39,004 nucleotides of DNA from Kitasatospora sp. A2-31 (lineage in GTDB: Bacteria; Actinomycetota; Actinomycetes; Streptomycetales; Streptomycetaceae). This document shows positions 15,581 to 24,158 of this stretch, piece by piece. The stretch covers positions 1-39,004 of the forward strand of contig NZ_JAKNTA010000026.1 in the NCBI RefSeq assembly GCF_022288725.1. Reading direction: 5' to 3'. Position numbers and translations under genes: made by a program. Position 1 is the first letter of the stretch, and every line of letters starts with the position of its first letter. Below the pieces are notes generated by a model, which did no database searches, had not been told where the DNA came from, and was given only the letters and a program-made list of their open reading frames with translations.

Positions 15581-17749
15581 ATGACCCCGACCCCGACCCC
15601 GACCTCACTGACGACCAGTGCGTTCGACCTCCCCGACCACCTCGCCGCCAAGGCCGACCCGGCGCTGATCGCGGGCGACGAACGGCACTTCGCCGCCGTC
15701 GCGGCGAGCGTGGAGCAGACGGTCGCCGAGCTGTCCGACCGCCTCGACGCCGCGCGCAAGGCGCCCGGCGGGGTCGGCCGGGAGGCGATGGACCGGGACG
15801 CGGAGATCCACCGGCTGACCGGCCGCCTGCGCACGCTTCGCCGCTTCGGCCTCGACCTGTGCCTCGGGCGCATCGTCGGCGCGGACGGCGCCGAGCCCGT
15901 CTACATCGGCCGGCTCGGCCTCACCGACGGCGACGGCCGCCGGCTGCTGGTGGACTGGCGCTCGCCCGCGGCCGAACCGTTCTTCGCCGCGACCCACGCC
16001 GACCCGATGGGCCTGGCCAGCCGCCGCCGCTACCGCTGGACCCACGGCCGGATCGGCGACTACTGGGACGAGGTGTTCACCGCGGACGGACTGGAGGGGC
16101 ACGCCGCGCTCGACGACCAGTCCGCCTTCGTCGCCAGCCTCGGCGCCAACCGGTCGTCCCGGATGCGGGACGTCCTCGGCACCATCCAGGCCGACCAGGA
16201 CGCCGTCATCCGCGCCGGGTCCCGCGGCGCGCTCGTCGTCGACGGCGGCCCCGGCACCGGCAAGACCGTGGTCGCCCTGCACCGCACCGCCCACCTCCTC
16301 TACTCCGATCCGCGCCTGGGCCACCGGCGCGGCGGGGTGCTGTTCGTCGGCCCGCACCAGCCCTACCTGGCCTACGTCGCCGACGTGCTGCCCAGCCTCG
16401 GCGAGGAGGGCGTGCAGACCTGCACCGTGCGCGACCTCGTCGCCGAGGGCGCCGGCGCGCCGACCGAGACCGACCCGGAGGTGGCCCGGCTGAAGTCCTC
16501 CGCGGGCCTGGTGCACGCGATCGAGAAGGCCGTCGGCATCTACGAGGAGCCGCCCACCGAGGGGATGGCTGTGGAGACCCACTGGTCCGACCTCTGGCTG
16601 AGCGCCGAGGACTGGGCACAGGCGTTCGAGGCGCCGGAGCCGGGAACCCCGCACAACGAGGCGCGCGAGCAGATCTGGGACGAGCTGGTCGGGATCCTGA
16701 TGGAGAAGAACGACGACGACACCGTCTCGCCGGAGCAGTTCCGCAGGTCGCTGCTGCAGAACGAGGAACTGGTCACCACCCTCCACCGGGCCTGGCCGAT
16801 GCTCGAAGCCACCGAGCTCGTCGGAGACCTCTGGACGGTCCCCGCCTACCTGCGGCTCTGCGCCCCGTGGCTCGGCCGCGACGAGGTCCGCGCCCTCCAG
16901 CGCCCCGACGCCCAGGCCTGGACGGTCTCCGACCTGCCGCTCCTGGACGCGGCACGACGGCGCCTCGGCGACCCGGAGACCGCCCGGCGCAAGCGCCGGC
17001 AGACCGCCGCCGTCGCCGCCGAACGCGCGCGGATGGCCCGCGTCATCGACGACCTGCTCGCGGCCGACGACGACGGCGAGGGCGCGGTGACGATGCTGCG
17101 CGGGCGGGACCTCCAGGACAGCCTGGTCGACGAGGGCGCGCTGCCCGGGGCCGACCAGGACCGGCTCGCCGGCCCGTTCGCCCACATCGTCGTGGACGAG
17201 GCCCAGGAGCTGACCGACGCGGAGTGGCAGATGCTCATCGAGCGCTGCCCGTCCCGGAGCTTCACCATCGTCGGGGACCGCGCCCAGGCCAGGCACGGCT
17301 TCACCGAGTCGTGGCAGGAGCGGCTGGAGCGGGTCGGACTGGACCGGGTCGGCCTCGCCTCGTTGAGCATCAACTACCGGACGCCGCAGGAGGTCATGGC
17401 GGAGGCCGAGCCGGTGATCCGGGCCGTGCTCCCGGACGCCAACGTGCCCACCTCGGTCCGCAGCAGCGGGGTGCCGGTGGTCCACGGCTCCGTGGCGGAG
17501 CTGGACGCCGTCCTCGAAGGGTGGCTCGCCGAGCACACCGAGGGGATCGCCTGCGTCATCGGCGATCCGGCCTTCCGGGCGACGCCCCGGGTCCGGTCAC
17601 TGACCCCGGAGCTGGCGAAGGGCCTCGAGTTCGACCTGGTCGTCCTGGTCGATCCGGAGCGGTTCGGCGAGGGCGTCGAGGGGGCGGTCGACCGCTACGT
17701 CGCGATGACCCGTGCCACCCAGCGCCTCGTCGTCCTCACGAGCTCCTGA
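15581..17749 (+). CDS. helR: HelR, HelD-like RNA polymerase-protecting ATPase
   Basis: Known HelR displaces rifamycins from RNA polymerase and gives antibiotic tolerance. The protein has 722 residues from the ATG eight bases after GGAG; a GTG one codon earlier is equally close. The N-terminal coiled arm (about 25-90: ERHFAAVAASVEQTVAELSDRL...REAMDRDAEIHRLTGRLRTLRRFGL) fits the HelD arm that enters the secondary channel. GRLGLTDGDGRRLLVDWRSPAAEPFF follows. Walker A GGPGTGKT is at 222-229, Walker B VVDEAQE has D539 and E540, and SINYRTPQEV and AMTRATQRLVV are helicase-type motifs. It lacks the UvrD accessory domain layout of a true helicase. The RAE upstream supports HelR over generic HelD. Confidence 0.9.
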   Translation: MTPTPTPTSLTTSAFDLPDHLAAKADPALIAGDERHFAAVAASVEQTVAELSDRLDAARKAPGGVGREAMDRDAEIHRLTGRLRTLRRFGLDLCLGRIVGADGAEPVYIGRLGLTDGDGRRLLVDWRSPAAEPFFAATHADPMGLASRRRYRWTHGRIGDYWDEVFTADGLEGHAALDDQSAFVASLGANRSSRMRDVLGTIQADQDAVIRAGSRGALVVDGGPGTGKTVVALHRTAHLLYSDPRLGHRRGGVLFVGPHQPYLAYVADVLPSLGEEGVQTCTVRDLVAEGAGAPTETDPEVARLKSSAGLVHAIEKAVGIYEEPPTEGMAVETHWSDLWLSAEDWAQAFEAPEPGTPHNEAREQIWDELVGILMEKNDDDTVSPEQFRRSLLQNEELVTTLHRAWPMLEATELVGDLWTVPAYLRLCAPWLGRDEVRALQRPDAQAWTVSDLPLLDAARRRLGDPETARRKRRQTAAVAAERARMARVIDDLLAADDDGEGAVTMLRGRDLQDSLVDEGALPGADQDRLAGPFAHIVVDEAQELTDAEWQMLIERCPSRSFTIVGDRAQARHGFTESWQERLERVGLDRVGLASLSINYRTPQEVMAEAEPVIRAVLPDANVPTSVRSSGVPVVHGSVAELDAVLEGWLAEHTEGIACVIGDPAFRATPRVRSLTPELAKGLEFDLVVLVDPERFGEGVEGAVDRYVAMTRATQRLVVLTSS

Positions 17750-17880
17750 CCTCACGGCCGCCCGCCACCGGGCGCCTGCCGTCGGCCGCCTGCCGCCTGC
17801 CGACTGCCGCCAGCGCCCGCCCGCCGGCTACCGGCCGCCCTGCCGCCCGCCGCCGGCGCCCGTCACCCCGCCGGCGCGTG

Positions 17881-18122
17881 TCAGCTGTGGTTGACGATGA
17901 CGTAGATGCCCCAGCCGATCGCCGCCAGCACCACGGCGAAGCACAGACCGGCCACGGTGTAGCCGAGCGGACCGGGCGACGGACGGCGGGTCGCCGGCTC
18001 GCCGGACACCGCCGGGGGATTGAGGGCGCGTAGCCCGACCGCGAACAGCGCCGGCAGGCCGGCCCCGGTGAGCATCCCCACGACGAGGATCCTCCACAAC
18101 GCGTCCAGGTTGATCCAGGAGG

Positions 18123-18126
<4 letters not shown>
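17881..18126 (-). CDS. Small two-helix membrane protein beside pit
   Basis: The protein has 81 residues and starts at a GTG that overlaps the pit stop (GTGA, 4 bases), so it is translationally coupled. Hydrophobic helices at about 10-33 (LWRILVVGMLTGAGLPALFAVG) and 52-76 (YTVAGLCFAVVLAAIGWGIY) flank a short charged loop with RRPSPGP. Similar small ORFs follow pit in other Streptomyces, from memory. The coupling suggests a partner or regulator of the transporter rather than an independent function. No enzymatic motif is present. Confidence 0.75.
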
Positions 18127-19283
<1,157 letters not shown>

Positions 19284-19417
19284 GAACCTAACCCGTGGCC
19301 GGCGTCGGCCGCGCCACCGACACCGCGGGGGGCCCGTCGCCGTCGGGCATCATCCGTCCGGACGAACGCACCGCCGAGCCGGGGGAAGTGCCCGTCAGGA
19401 CGAGGGCGAGAAGGTGC

Positions 19418-19502
19418 CAGAAGGTGGCGGTGACAGCTCAGAAGGTGATGGCGTCAGAAGGTGGCGGCGTCAGAAGGTGATGGCGTCAGAAGGTGAACGT
19501 CA
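19418..19502 (-). repeat. 16-bp tandem repeat duplicating a gene's 3' end
   Basis: Units begin at 19439, 19455, 19471 and 19487 with CAGAAGGTGATGGCGT-type sequence, and a degenerate copy begins at 19418. On the coding strand each unit repeats the end of the hydrolase gene (CACCTTCTGACGCC), including the stop codon TGA. Confidence 0.9.
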
Positions 19503-20214
19503 TGCCCTCCTCGGCGGCGATCACCTCGCCCGCGAAGGTGCTGCGGGCCTCGGCGGTGGAGCGCGTGCGATCGCTGCCGGGCCAGAAATGGGTGAGCAGC
19601 AGGCGCTCGGCTCCGGCGCGGGCGGCCCACGACCCGGCGTCCGCGGCGTTCATCAGACGGGGGTCGGCGGCTGTGCCCTGGAGCGTGGCTCCGGCGATGA
19701 ACAGGTCCGCGCCGGCGGCGAGCCGGGCGAGGACCGGGTCGGCGCCGGCGTCGCCGCTGTAGGCGACGGTCAGGCCCGGCGCCGTCACCCGCACGCCCGC
19801 GTGGGGGACGTGGTGCGGCAGCAGCGCGGTGTCGAGCCGGAACGGCCCCACCCGGTGGTCGGACGGGATCGGGTGGACGTCGAAGACGTCGAACAGGTCC
19901 TCGGTCGGTTCCATCGCCTGGACCCGTGCGACGACCCCGGGCGTGCAGTACAGCGGCAGGCGGGCGCCGCGCTCAGGCGCGAAGTAGCGTGCGCGGCACA
20001 GGGCGCTGAGGTCGGCGCAGTGGTCGGGGTGCTCGTGCGTGACCACCACGGCGTCCACCTGCCCGTCGGCGCAGCGCTCCGACAGCCGCGGGAACGTCCC
20101 GTAGCCGAGATCCAGCACCAGCCGGAACCCGTCGTACTCCAGCAGGAAGCCGCTGGCGCTCCGCCCGGCCTCGGGCCAGGCGCCGCACGTCCCCAGAACC
20201 GTCAGTCTCCGCAC
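19486..20214 (-). CDS. Metallo-beta-lactamase-fold hydrolase (RNase Z/ARC-like)
   Basis: The protein has 242 residues from the GTG at 20214. It opens with LTVLGTCGAWPEAGRSASGFLLEYDGFRLVLDLGYG, the RNase Z-like metallo-beta-lactamase start. The zinc motif THEHPDHC gives H60, H62, D64 and H65. A further His (PIPSDHRVGPFRLD), Asp in VAYSGDAGADPVL, and LLLTHFWPGSD with the last His complete a dinuclear site. It lacks the long exosite arm of tRNase Z, so tRNA processing is unlikely. Such proteins include cyclic phosphodiesterases and uncharacterised hydrolases. The RBS is weak. The 3' end is duplicated in the tandem repeat at 19418-19502. Confidence 0.82.
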   Translation of the reverse strand: MRRLTVLGTCGAWPEAGRSASGFLLEYDGFRLVLDLGYGTFPRLSERCADGQVDAVVVTHEHPDHCADLSALCRARYFAPERGARLPLYCTPGVVARVQAMEPTEDLFDVFDVHPIPSDHRVGPFRLDTALLPHHVPHAGVRVTAPGLTVAYSGDAGADPVLARLAAGADLFIAGATLQGTAADPRLMNAADAGSWAARAGAERLLLTHFWPGSDRTRSTAEARSTFAGEVIAAEEGMTFTF

Positions 20215-20312
20215 CCGGCCGATGCTCTCACGCGTGGCCGCCGGGGTCGACCGGGGTCGGACCGGGCCGCCGTTCCCGGGGCCGCGCCCCCCGACCGGCG
20301 GCCCCGACCGGC

Positions 20313-20960
20313 TCAACCACGCCCCGGTGGTGCGGTCCTGAGCGATTGCAGGACGAGCGAGAGGCCGAACTCGAAGCGCTCGTCGAACGACACGTCCTCC
20401 AGGTGGGGCGCGACCCGGCTCAGGGCGGGGTAGCCGCCCGGGGCGAGCGCCCGGGCGAGCGTGTGGTCGTCGGGGGAGGCGGCGAGCGCCTGCTCCTCCT
20501 GGGTCAGGCCGAGCACGAGATACTGGACGGTCCAGAAGGCCCAGGCGGCCTGCCGCTCGTCCAGGCCGCCGCAGAGGAGGGCGTCGACGGCGACCTCGGC
20601 GAAGGCGAGGGTGGCCGGCTCCGCCGCGTAGGTCCCGGCGACGACGACGGCGCCGTCCCGGTGGTCCAGCAGGCAGCGCCGGTAGCGGCGGGCGAGTTCG
20701 GCCACCCGCTCGTCCCAGGGCTCCGGCAGGTCGGTCAGCGGGATGCCGGCGAGGATCGCGTCGGCCATCAGCTCCAGCAGGCGGGCCTTGGTCTTGGCGT
20801 GCCACAGGACCGTGTTCATCCGCACGCCGAGCCGTTCGGCGATGCCGCGCAGCGAGACGCCGTCGGCGCCCTTCTCGTCGAGGAGTTCGAGGGCGGCCCG
20901 CACCACGGCGTCCGGGTCCAGCCCGGTGCGGGTGGAGGTCCGGGGTTGATTCTTGGTCAC
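20313..20960 (-). CDS. TetR-family repressor (TetR_C-like)
   Basis: The protein has 215 residues. The N-terminal helix-turn-helix spans about residues 15-62 (LDPDAVVRAALELLDEKGADGVSLRGIAERLGVRMNTVLWHAKTKARLLELMADAI). The ligand domain resembles TetR_C (CLLDHRDGAVVVAGTYAAEP, VQYLVLGLTQEEQA). The GTG start codon lies inside operator copy 1, with TAGACT seven bases upstream and no RBS. It is therefore probably translated leaderlessly and autorepressed at its own start. It is divergent from the FAD monooxygenase, which is its likely target; inducer unknown, perhaps the monooxygenase substrate. Confidence 0.9.
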   Translation of the reverse strand: MTKNQPRTSTRTGLDPDAVVRAALELLDEKGADGVSLRGIAERLGVRMNTVLWHAKTKARLLELMADAILAGIPLTDLPEPWDERVAELARRYRRCLLDHRDGAVVVAGTYAAEPATLAFAEVAVDALLCGGLDERQAAWAFWTVQYLVLGLTQEEQALAASPDDHTLARALAPGGYPALSRVAPHLEDVSFDERFEFGLSLVLQSLRTAPPGRG

Positions 20961-20967
20961 TGACCTA
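20953..20967. promoter_or_regulatory. TetR operator copy 1
   Basis: TTGGTCACTGACCTA is a near-perfect 15-bp palindrome. It covers the start codon of the tetR-like gene and shares 13 of 15 bases with copy 2. Confidence 0.75.
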
Positions 20968-20987
20968 GTCTACTGAAGGAGCCGAAC

Positions 20988-21002
20988 TTGGTCAGTGACC
21001 AA
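20988..21002. promoter_or_regulatory. TetR operator copy 2
   Basis: TTGGTCAGTGACCAA is a perfect 15-bp palindrome centred 35 bases from copy 1. It lies between the probable promoter (TAGTCT, 20966-20971) and the monooxygenase RBS. Confidence 0.8.
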
Positions 21003-21062
21003 GAGGCATGGCCGACAAGCGTGCGGCCAGGACGTGTGGTGCCTACGAGACGAGGTGTGCCC

Positions 21063-22562
21063 ATGCTGGATGTCGTCATCGCCGGAGCCGGACCGGTCGG
21101 GCTCTGGCTTGCCGCGGAGCTGCGGCTGTACGGGGTCGAGGTGACCGTGGTCGAGACCCGGCCCGAACCCGACCCGCACTCCCGGGCCCTGACGGTCCAC
21201 CCGCGGAGCCTGGAGCTGCTGGCCTGCCGCGGAGTGGAGGGGCCGTTCCTGGCCGAGGGTCTGCGCGTGCCCAACGGGCACTTCGCCGCCCTCACCAGCC
21301 GGATGGACTTCTCGGGCCTGGACAGCCCGTTCCCGTTCACGCTCGTCCTCCCGCAGGCCCGCACCGAGGCGCTGCTGGCCGAGCACGCCCGCTCCGTCGG
21401 CGTTCGCCTGTTGCGCGAGCACCGGGTGGTCGGCCTGGCCCAGGACGACGAGGGGGTGACCGTGAACGTCGAGTCGCCGAACGGCCCCCACGCGCTGCGG
21501 GCGGCCTACCTGGTGGGCTGCGACGGCACGCGCAGCACCGTGCGCAGGGCCGCCGGCATCGACTTCCCGGGAACGGACGCGACCGTCTGGGCCTGGATGG
21601 CGGACGTCGTGCTCGACGAGCCGCCGCGCAGCCACACCACCACCAACCGGCACGGCGCCGTCATGGTCTTCCCGTTGCCCGGCGGAGGCCACCGCGTGGT
21701 CGGCAACGACGCGGACAGCGTGCGCACCCCGCCGACGCGCCCCACCCTGGAGGAGCTGCGCACCCGCGTGCGACGGATCACCGGCACCGACTTCGGGATG
21801 CGCGAGGCGAGTTGGATCTCGGTCTTCGGCAACACCACCCGCCAGGCCGAGCAGTACCGCCGGGGGCGGGTCCTGCTGGCCGGCGACGCCGCGCACATGC
21901 ACTTCCCGTCCGGCGGTCCCGGGCTCAACGTGGGCCTCCACGACGCCTCGAACCTCGGCTGGAAGCTCGCCCAGACCCTGGCCGGCACCGCCCCCGCGGG
22001 CCTGTTGGACAGTTATCACGCCGAGCGCCACCCGGTCGGCGCCGACCTGCTGCGCAGCACCCGGGCGCAGACCGGCCTGATGACCGCCTACACCCCCGAG
22101 GTGCTGGCCCTGCGCGACCTCCTCGGTGAACTCATCACCGAGGTGGGGGAGTTCTCCACCGCACTGGCCGTCCGGGCCGCCGGGCTCGCCGCCGTGTACC
22201 CGTCCGCCGACCCGGCCACCGCCCACCCGCTGACCGGTTCCCGAGCTCCGGACCTGGTCGTCGACGGTCCGGGCACGCTGTTCCCGCTGCTCCGGACGGG
22301 CCGGTACGTCCTGCTCGACCTGGCCCCGGGCTCCGGCCCGGCGTCACTCGCGTCGCTCGCCCACGACGTCCGGCCCGGCCTCGACGTGCACGGTGCGCCG
22401 CCCGTGGAGGACCGACCCCGCTGGACGGGCGTCACCGCCGCCCTGGTGCGCCCGGACGGGCATCTCGCCTGGCTGAGCACCGAGACGGACCGGCCGGCCC
22501 TGCTCGCCGCGGCCCGTGAGGCGGTCGCCGCGACGCTCGCCCCCGCACCGGCAGTCGCCTGA
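21063..22562 (+). CDS. FAD-dependent aromatic-hydroxylase-type monooxygenase
   Basis: The protein has 499 residues, from the ATG that follows GAGGTGTGCCC. FAD site 1 is VVIAGAGPVGLWLAAELRLYGVEVTVVE. The DG motif is YLVGCDGTRSTVRRAAGI. FAD site 2 is GRVLLAGDAAHMHFPSGGPGLNVGLHDASNLGWKLA. The C-terminal thioredoxin-like domain (about 385-490) is present. This is the PgaE/MhpA/Rox class, hydroxylating aromatic substrates with NADPH and oxygen. Rifampicin monooxygenase (Rox), tetracycline-degrading enzymes and polyketide hydroxylases share the architecture. The divergent TetR gene favours a xenobiotic-response role. There is no RAE upstream, so rifamycin as substrate is not supported. Confidence 0.9.
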   Translation: MLDVVIAGAGPVGLWLAAELRLYGVEVTVVETRPEPDPHSRALTVHPRSLELLACRGVEGPFLAEGLRVPNGHFAALTSRMDFSGLDSPFPFTLVLPQARTEALLAEHARSVGVRLLREHRVVGLAQDDEGVTVNVESPNGPHALRAAYLVGCDGTRSTVRRAAGIDFPGTDATVWAWMADVVLDEPPRSHTTTNRHGAVMVFPLPGGGHRVVGNDADSVRTPPTRPTLEELRTRVRRITGTDFGMREASWISVFGNTTRQAEQYRRGRVLLAGDAAHMHFPSGGPGLNVGLHDASNLGWKLAQTLAGTAPAGLLDSYHAERHPVGADLLRSTRAQTGLMTAYTPEVLALRDLLGELITEVGEFSTALAVRAAGLAAVYPSADPATAHPLTGSRAPDLVVDGPGTLFPLLRTGRYVLLDLAPGSGPASLASLAHDVRPGLDVHGAPPVEDRPRWTGVTAALVRPDGHLAWLSTETDRPALLAAAREAVAATLAPAPAVA

Positions 22563-22565
22563 TCC

Positions 22566-22585
22566 GGAGGCCCGGCCGGGCCTCC
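22566..22585. terminator. Palindromic hairpin after monooxygenase
   Basis: GGAGGCCCGGCCGGGCCTCC is a perfect 20-bp palindrome four bases past the stop codon. A second GC-rich hairpin follows at about 22591-22620. Together they separate the convergent toxin gene. Confidence 0.65.
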
Positions 22586-22663
22586 GCGAATCCGGCCGGG
22601 CGACCCCGGCCGGGCCGGAATCGTCCAGGTCCGGTCCGGCCGGGGTCGGCGAGCCGGAATGCG

Positions 22664-23035
22664 TCAGCGGTACCAGCCGCGGACGGCGACGGCGGTCTCG
22701 CGGACGTCCGCCCGCCCGTCGCGGATCCGGGCGGCCAGCTCGACGGCCTGCTTGGGCTCCGCGGTGACGATCACGCCGGAGGCGCTGAGGTACGAGGCGG
22801 CGACGACGGCGGCGAAGTGCTCGTTGGCGGAGTCCAGCGCCGGTACCCGGATGAGCTGGTGCATCAGCGCGGCCGCGCGCTGGTGCAGCGCGCCGTACAC
22901 GGGCACGTCCATGACCTCGTCGACGTGGCGGGCGACCGCGGCGGCGAGGGAGCCGTAGTCGGTGACGTCCGGGTCGGCGGGCAGGAACTGGTGGGCGACG
23001 TCGAGCAGCCAGGCCCGGTCGATCCGCAGGATCAC
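22664..23035 (-). CDS. Fic/Doc-like toxin with degenerate active site
   Basis: The protein has 123 residues, starting at a GTG that overlaps the antitoxin stop by 4 bases. The N-terminal IDRAWLLDVAHQFLPADPDVTDYGSLAAAVARHVDEVMDVPVYGALHQRAAALMHQLIR follows the Fic/Doc death-on-curing helix pattern. Where the Fic core HxFxxGN should stand it reads VPALDSANEHFAAVVAASYLSASG, so the catalytic His and the GNKR loop are lost. Similar degenerate versions are annotated as toxin components in Streptomyces. AMPylation or EF-Tu phosphorylation is therefore doubtful; it may be a non-catalytic relative. Confidence 0.75.
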   Translation of the reverse strand: MILRIDRAWLLDVAHQFLPADPDVTDYGSLAAAVARHVDEVMDVPVYGALHQRAAALMHQLIRVPALDSANEHFAAVVAASYLSASGVIVTAEPKQAVELAARIRDGRADVRETAVAVRGWYR

Positions 23036-23277
23036 GCGGCGTCCGCCGTTCCGGGCCGGGCGGCTTCCTTGTGGTAGGGGCCGAACTCGGCCTCGAAGGC
23101 CGGCGCCCAGGCCTGGGCGAAGTGCGCCGCGGCGGTGAGGAACCGTTCCCGCCGTTCGTCGGCCTCCTCGGCCAGCACCTTGCGCGCGTAGTCCGGCAGG
23201 CTCATCCCCGCCGCCTCGGCCCGCTGTTCGAGGGCCGCGTGGATGCTGTCGTCCAGGCGCACGTTCAGTTGCTTCAT
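23032..23277 (-). CDS. RHH antitoxin (Arc-like) of the Fic pair
   Basis: The protein has 81 residues from the ATG at 23277. The first 45 residues, MKQLNVRLDDSIHAALEQ and AAGMSLPDYARKVLAEE, form a ribbon-helix-helix: a beta strand KQLNVRL then two helices. The rest is an acidic-aromatic tail (AHFAQAWAPAFEAEFGPYH) that would contact the toxin. It is the first gene of the pair, with the toxin coupled by the GTGA overlap. Autoregulation at the palindromic promoter upstream is expected of the family. Confidence 0.85.
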   Translation of the reverse strand: MKQLNVRLDDSIHAALEQRAEAAGMSLPDYARKVLAEEADERRERFLTAAAHFAQAWAPAFEAEFGPYHKEAARPGTADAA

Positions 23278-23284
23278 GCCCGGT

Positions 23285-23313
23285 AGCGTATCCACCGCTA
23301 GCGGGCGCTACAA
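23285..23313 (-). promoter_or_regulatory. Antitoxin-toxin promoter with internal palindrome
   Basis: On the minus strand, TTGTAG (23313-23308) and TACGCT (23290-23285) are 17 bases apart. The 10-bp palindrome CCGCTAGCGG (23295-23304) lies in the spacer, and GTAGCG/CGCTAC half-sites flank it. This fits autorepression by the RHH protein. Confidence 0.6.
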
Positions 23314-23662
23314 GCGTGGCGGGGGCGTGCCTCTGCGCCGTGCGCGCGCCGCGGCCGGGCAGAGCCTTGACAGGGGCGAGGGGCGCCGTGAAACTCATCG
23401 CACGCGAACCGGTCGAGGGGATCGGCCGGCGCCGCCGCGGGAGAGCGGCGGACCGGGCGCGGCCGGGTGCCGCCGACGCGCGGGCGCGGCCCGTCGGCTC
23501 GGCCGTGGCCCTTCCGGGCCCGGCGCCGCCCCCGGGGACATCGGGGCCCCGGCGTCGGAGCCCGGCAGACCGGAGCGGCTCTCGTAGTGGTTTCGGCCGG
23601 GCCGCCGCCGGGTGAGTCCGGTTGCGCCCCGACCCATTGGAGACAAGAGGGGTTGTGCGCCC
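23314..23662. other. Intergenic region without a supported gene
   Basis: Very GC-rich sequence between the antitoxin promoter and the next ORF. Frames through it show no consistent codon bias and no RBS. I see no strong hairpin or promoter beyond the antitoxin promoter. Confidence 0.4.
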
Positions 23663-24103
23663 ATGGCACATCCGGCGGAGTCCGACAACGTTCCCCGGCG
23701 GCGTCCCGGGGCCCTGCGCGGCAGGTGGCCCGGAGCGGTCAGCCGGCCCGGCTCCGCGGAGTTCGAGGCGTCCGCCAAGAACTGGCTGTTCGACCTCGCC
23801 CCCGCGCGCTGGCGGCACGAGGAGGTCTTCCACCGCAACCCCGTCGAGTTGGCGTGCATGCTCCGCCTGCACCTGGACGCGGAGGTCCTCGCCATGCAGG
23901 CCGGTCTGAAGGCCCTGCGTACGGCGCTGGCCGGACGGCTGCGGCGTGCCGACTCGATCGAGATCATCGAGGCCTACGTCCGGGAACAGGCCTGGGCCAA
24001 GGGGATGCGCGAGCAGGTCGCGCTGGTCGAGGAGGCGCTCCACCAGGCCCTCGGCGGCGCCGCGCGCAAGCGGGTCGCCTGGCGCATCGTCACCGGCCCG
24101 TGA
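23663..24103 (+). CDS. Conserved hypothetical protein
   Basis: The protein has 146 residues, with an ATG after an AAGAGGGGTTGTGCGCCC leader. A basic, Pro/Arg-rich N-terminus leads to the conserved core KNWLFDLAPARWRHEEVFHRNPVELACMLRLHLDAEVLAMQAGL. Two amphipathic helices follow (DSIEIIEAYVREQAWAKGMREQVALVEEALHQAL) with a basic end. I recall close relatives as uncharacterised in Streptomyces. No enzyme motif, signal peptide or membrane segment is present. The helical core suggests a regulatory or scaffold protein, but no function can be assigned. Confidence 0.7.
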   Translation: MAHPAESDNVPRRRPGALRGRWPGAVSRPGSAEFEASAKNWLFDLAPARWRHEEVFHRNPVELACMLRLHLDAEVLAMQAGLKALRTALAGRLRRADSIEIIEAYVREQAWAKGMREQVALVEEALHQALGGAARKRVAWRIVTGP

Positions 24104-24158
24104 CCTGCTCCGCGGCGGTGCCCCTGCGTCCCGACCCCGCCGCGGGACTCGCCTCGGC

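Noticed and set aside
15605..17536. Minus-strand open frame opposite helR
   Set aside because: It is an antisense shadow of helR with no RBS and no family pattern.
20961..21062. Second RAE before the FAD monooxygenase
   Set aside because: The region has TetR-type palindromes (TTGGTCA/TGACCAA) and no CTTGC/GCAAG arms, so it is not an RAE.
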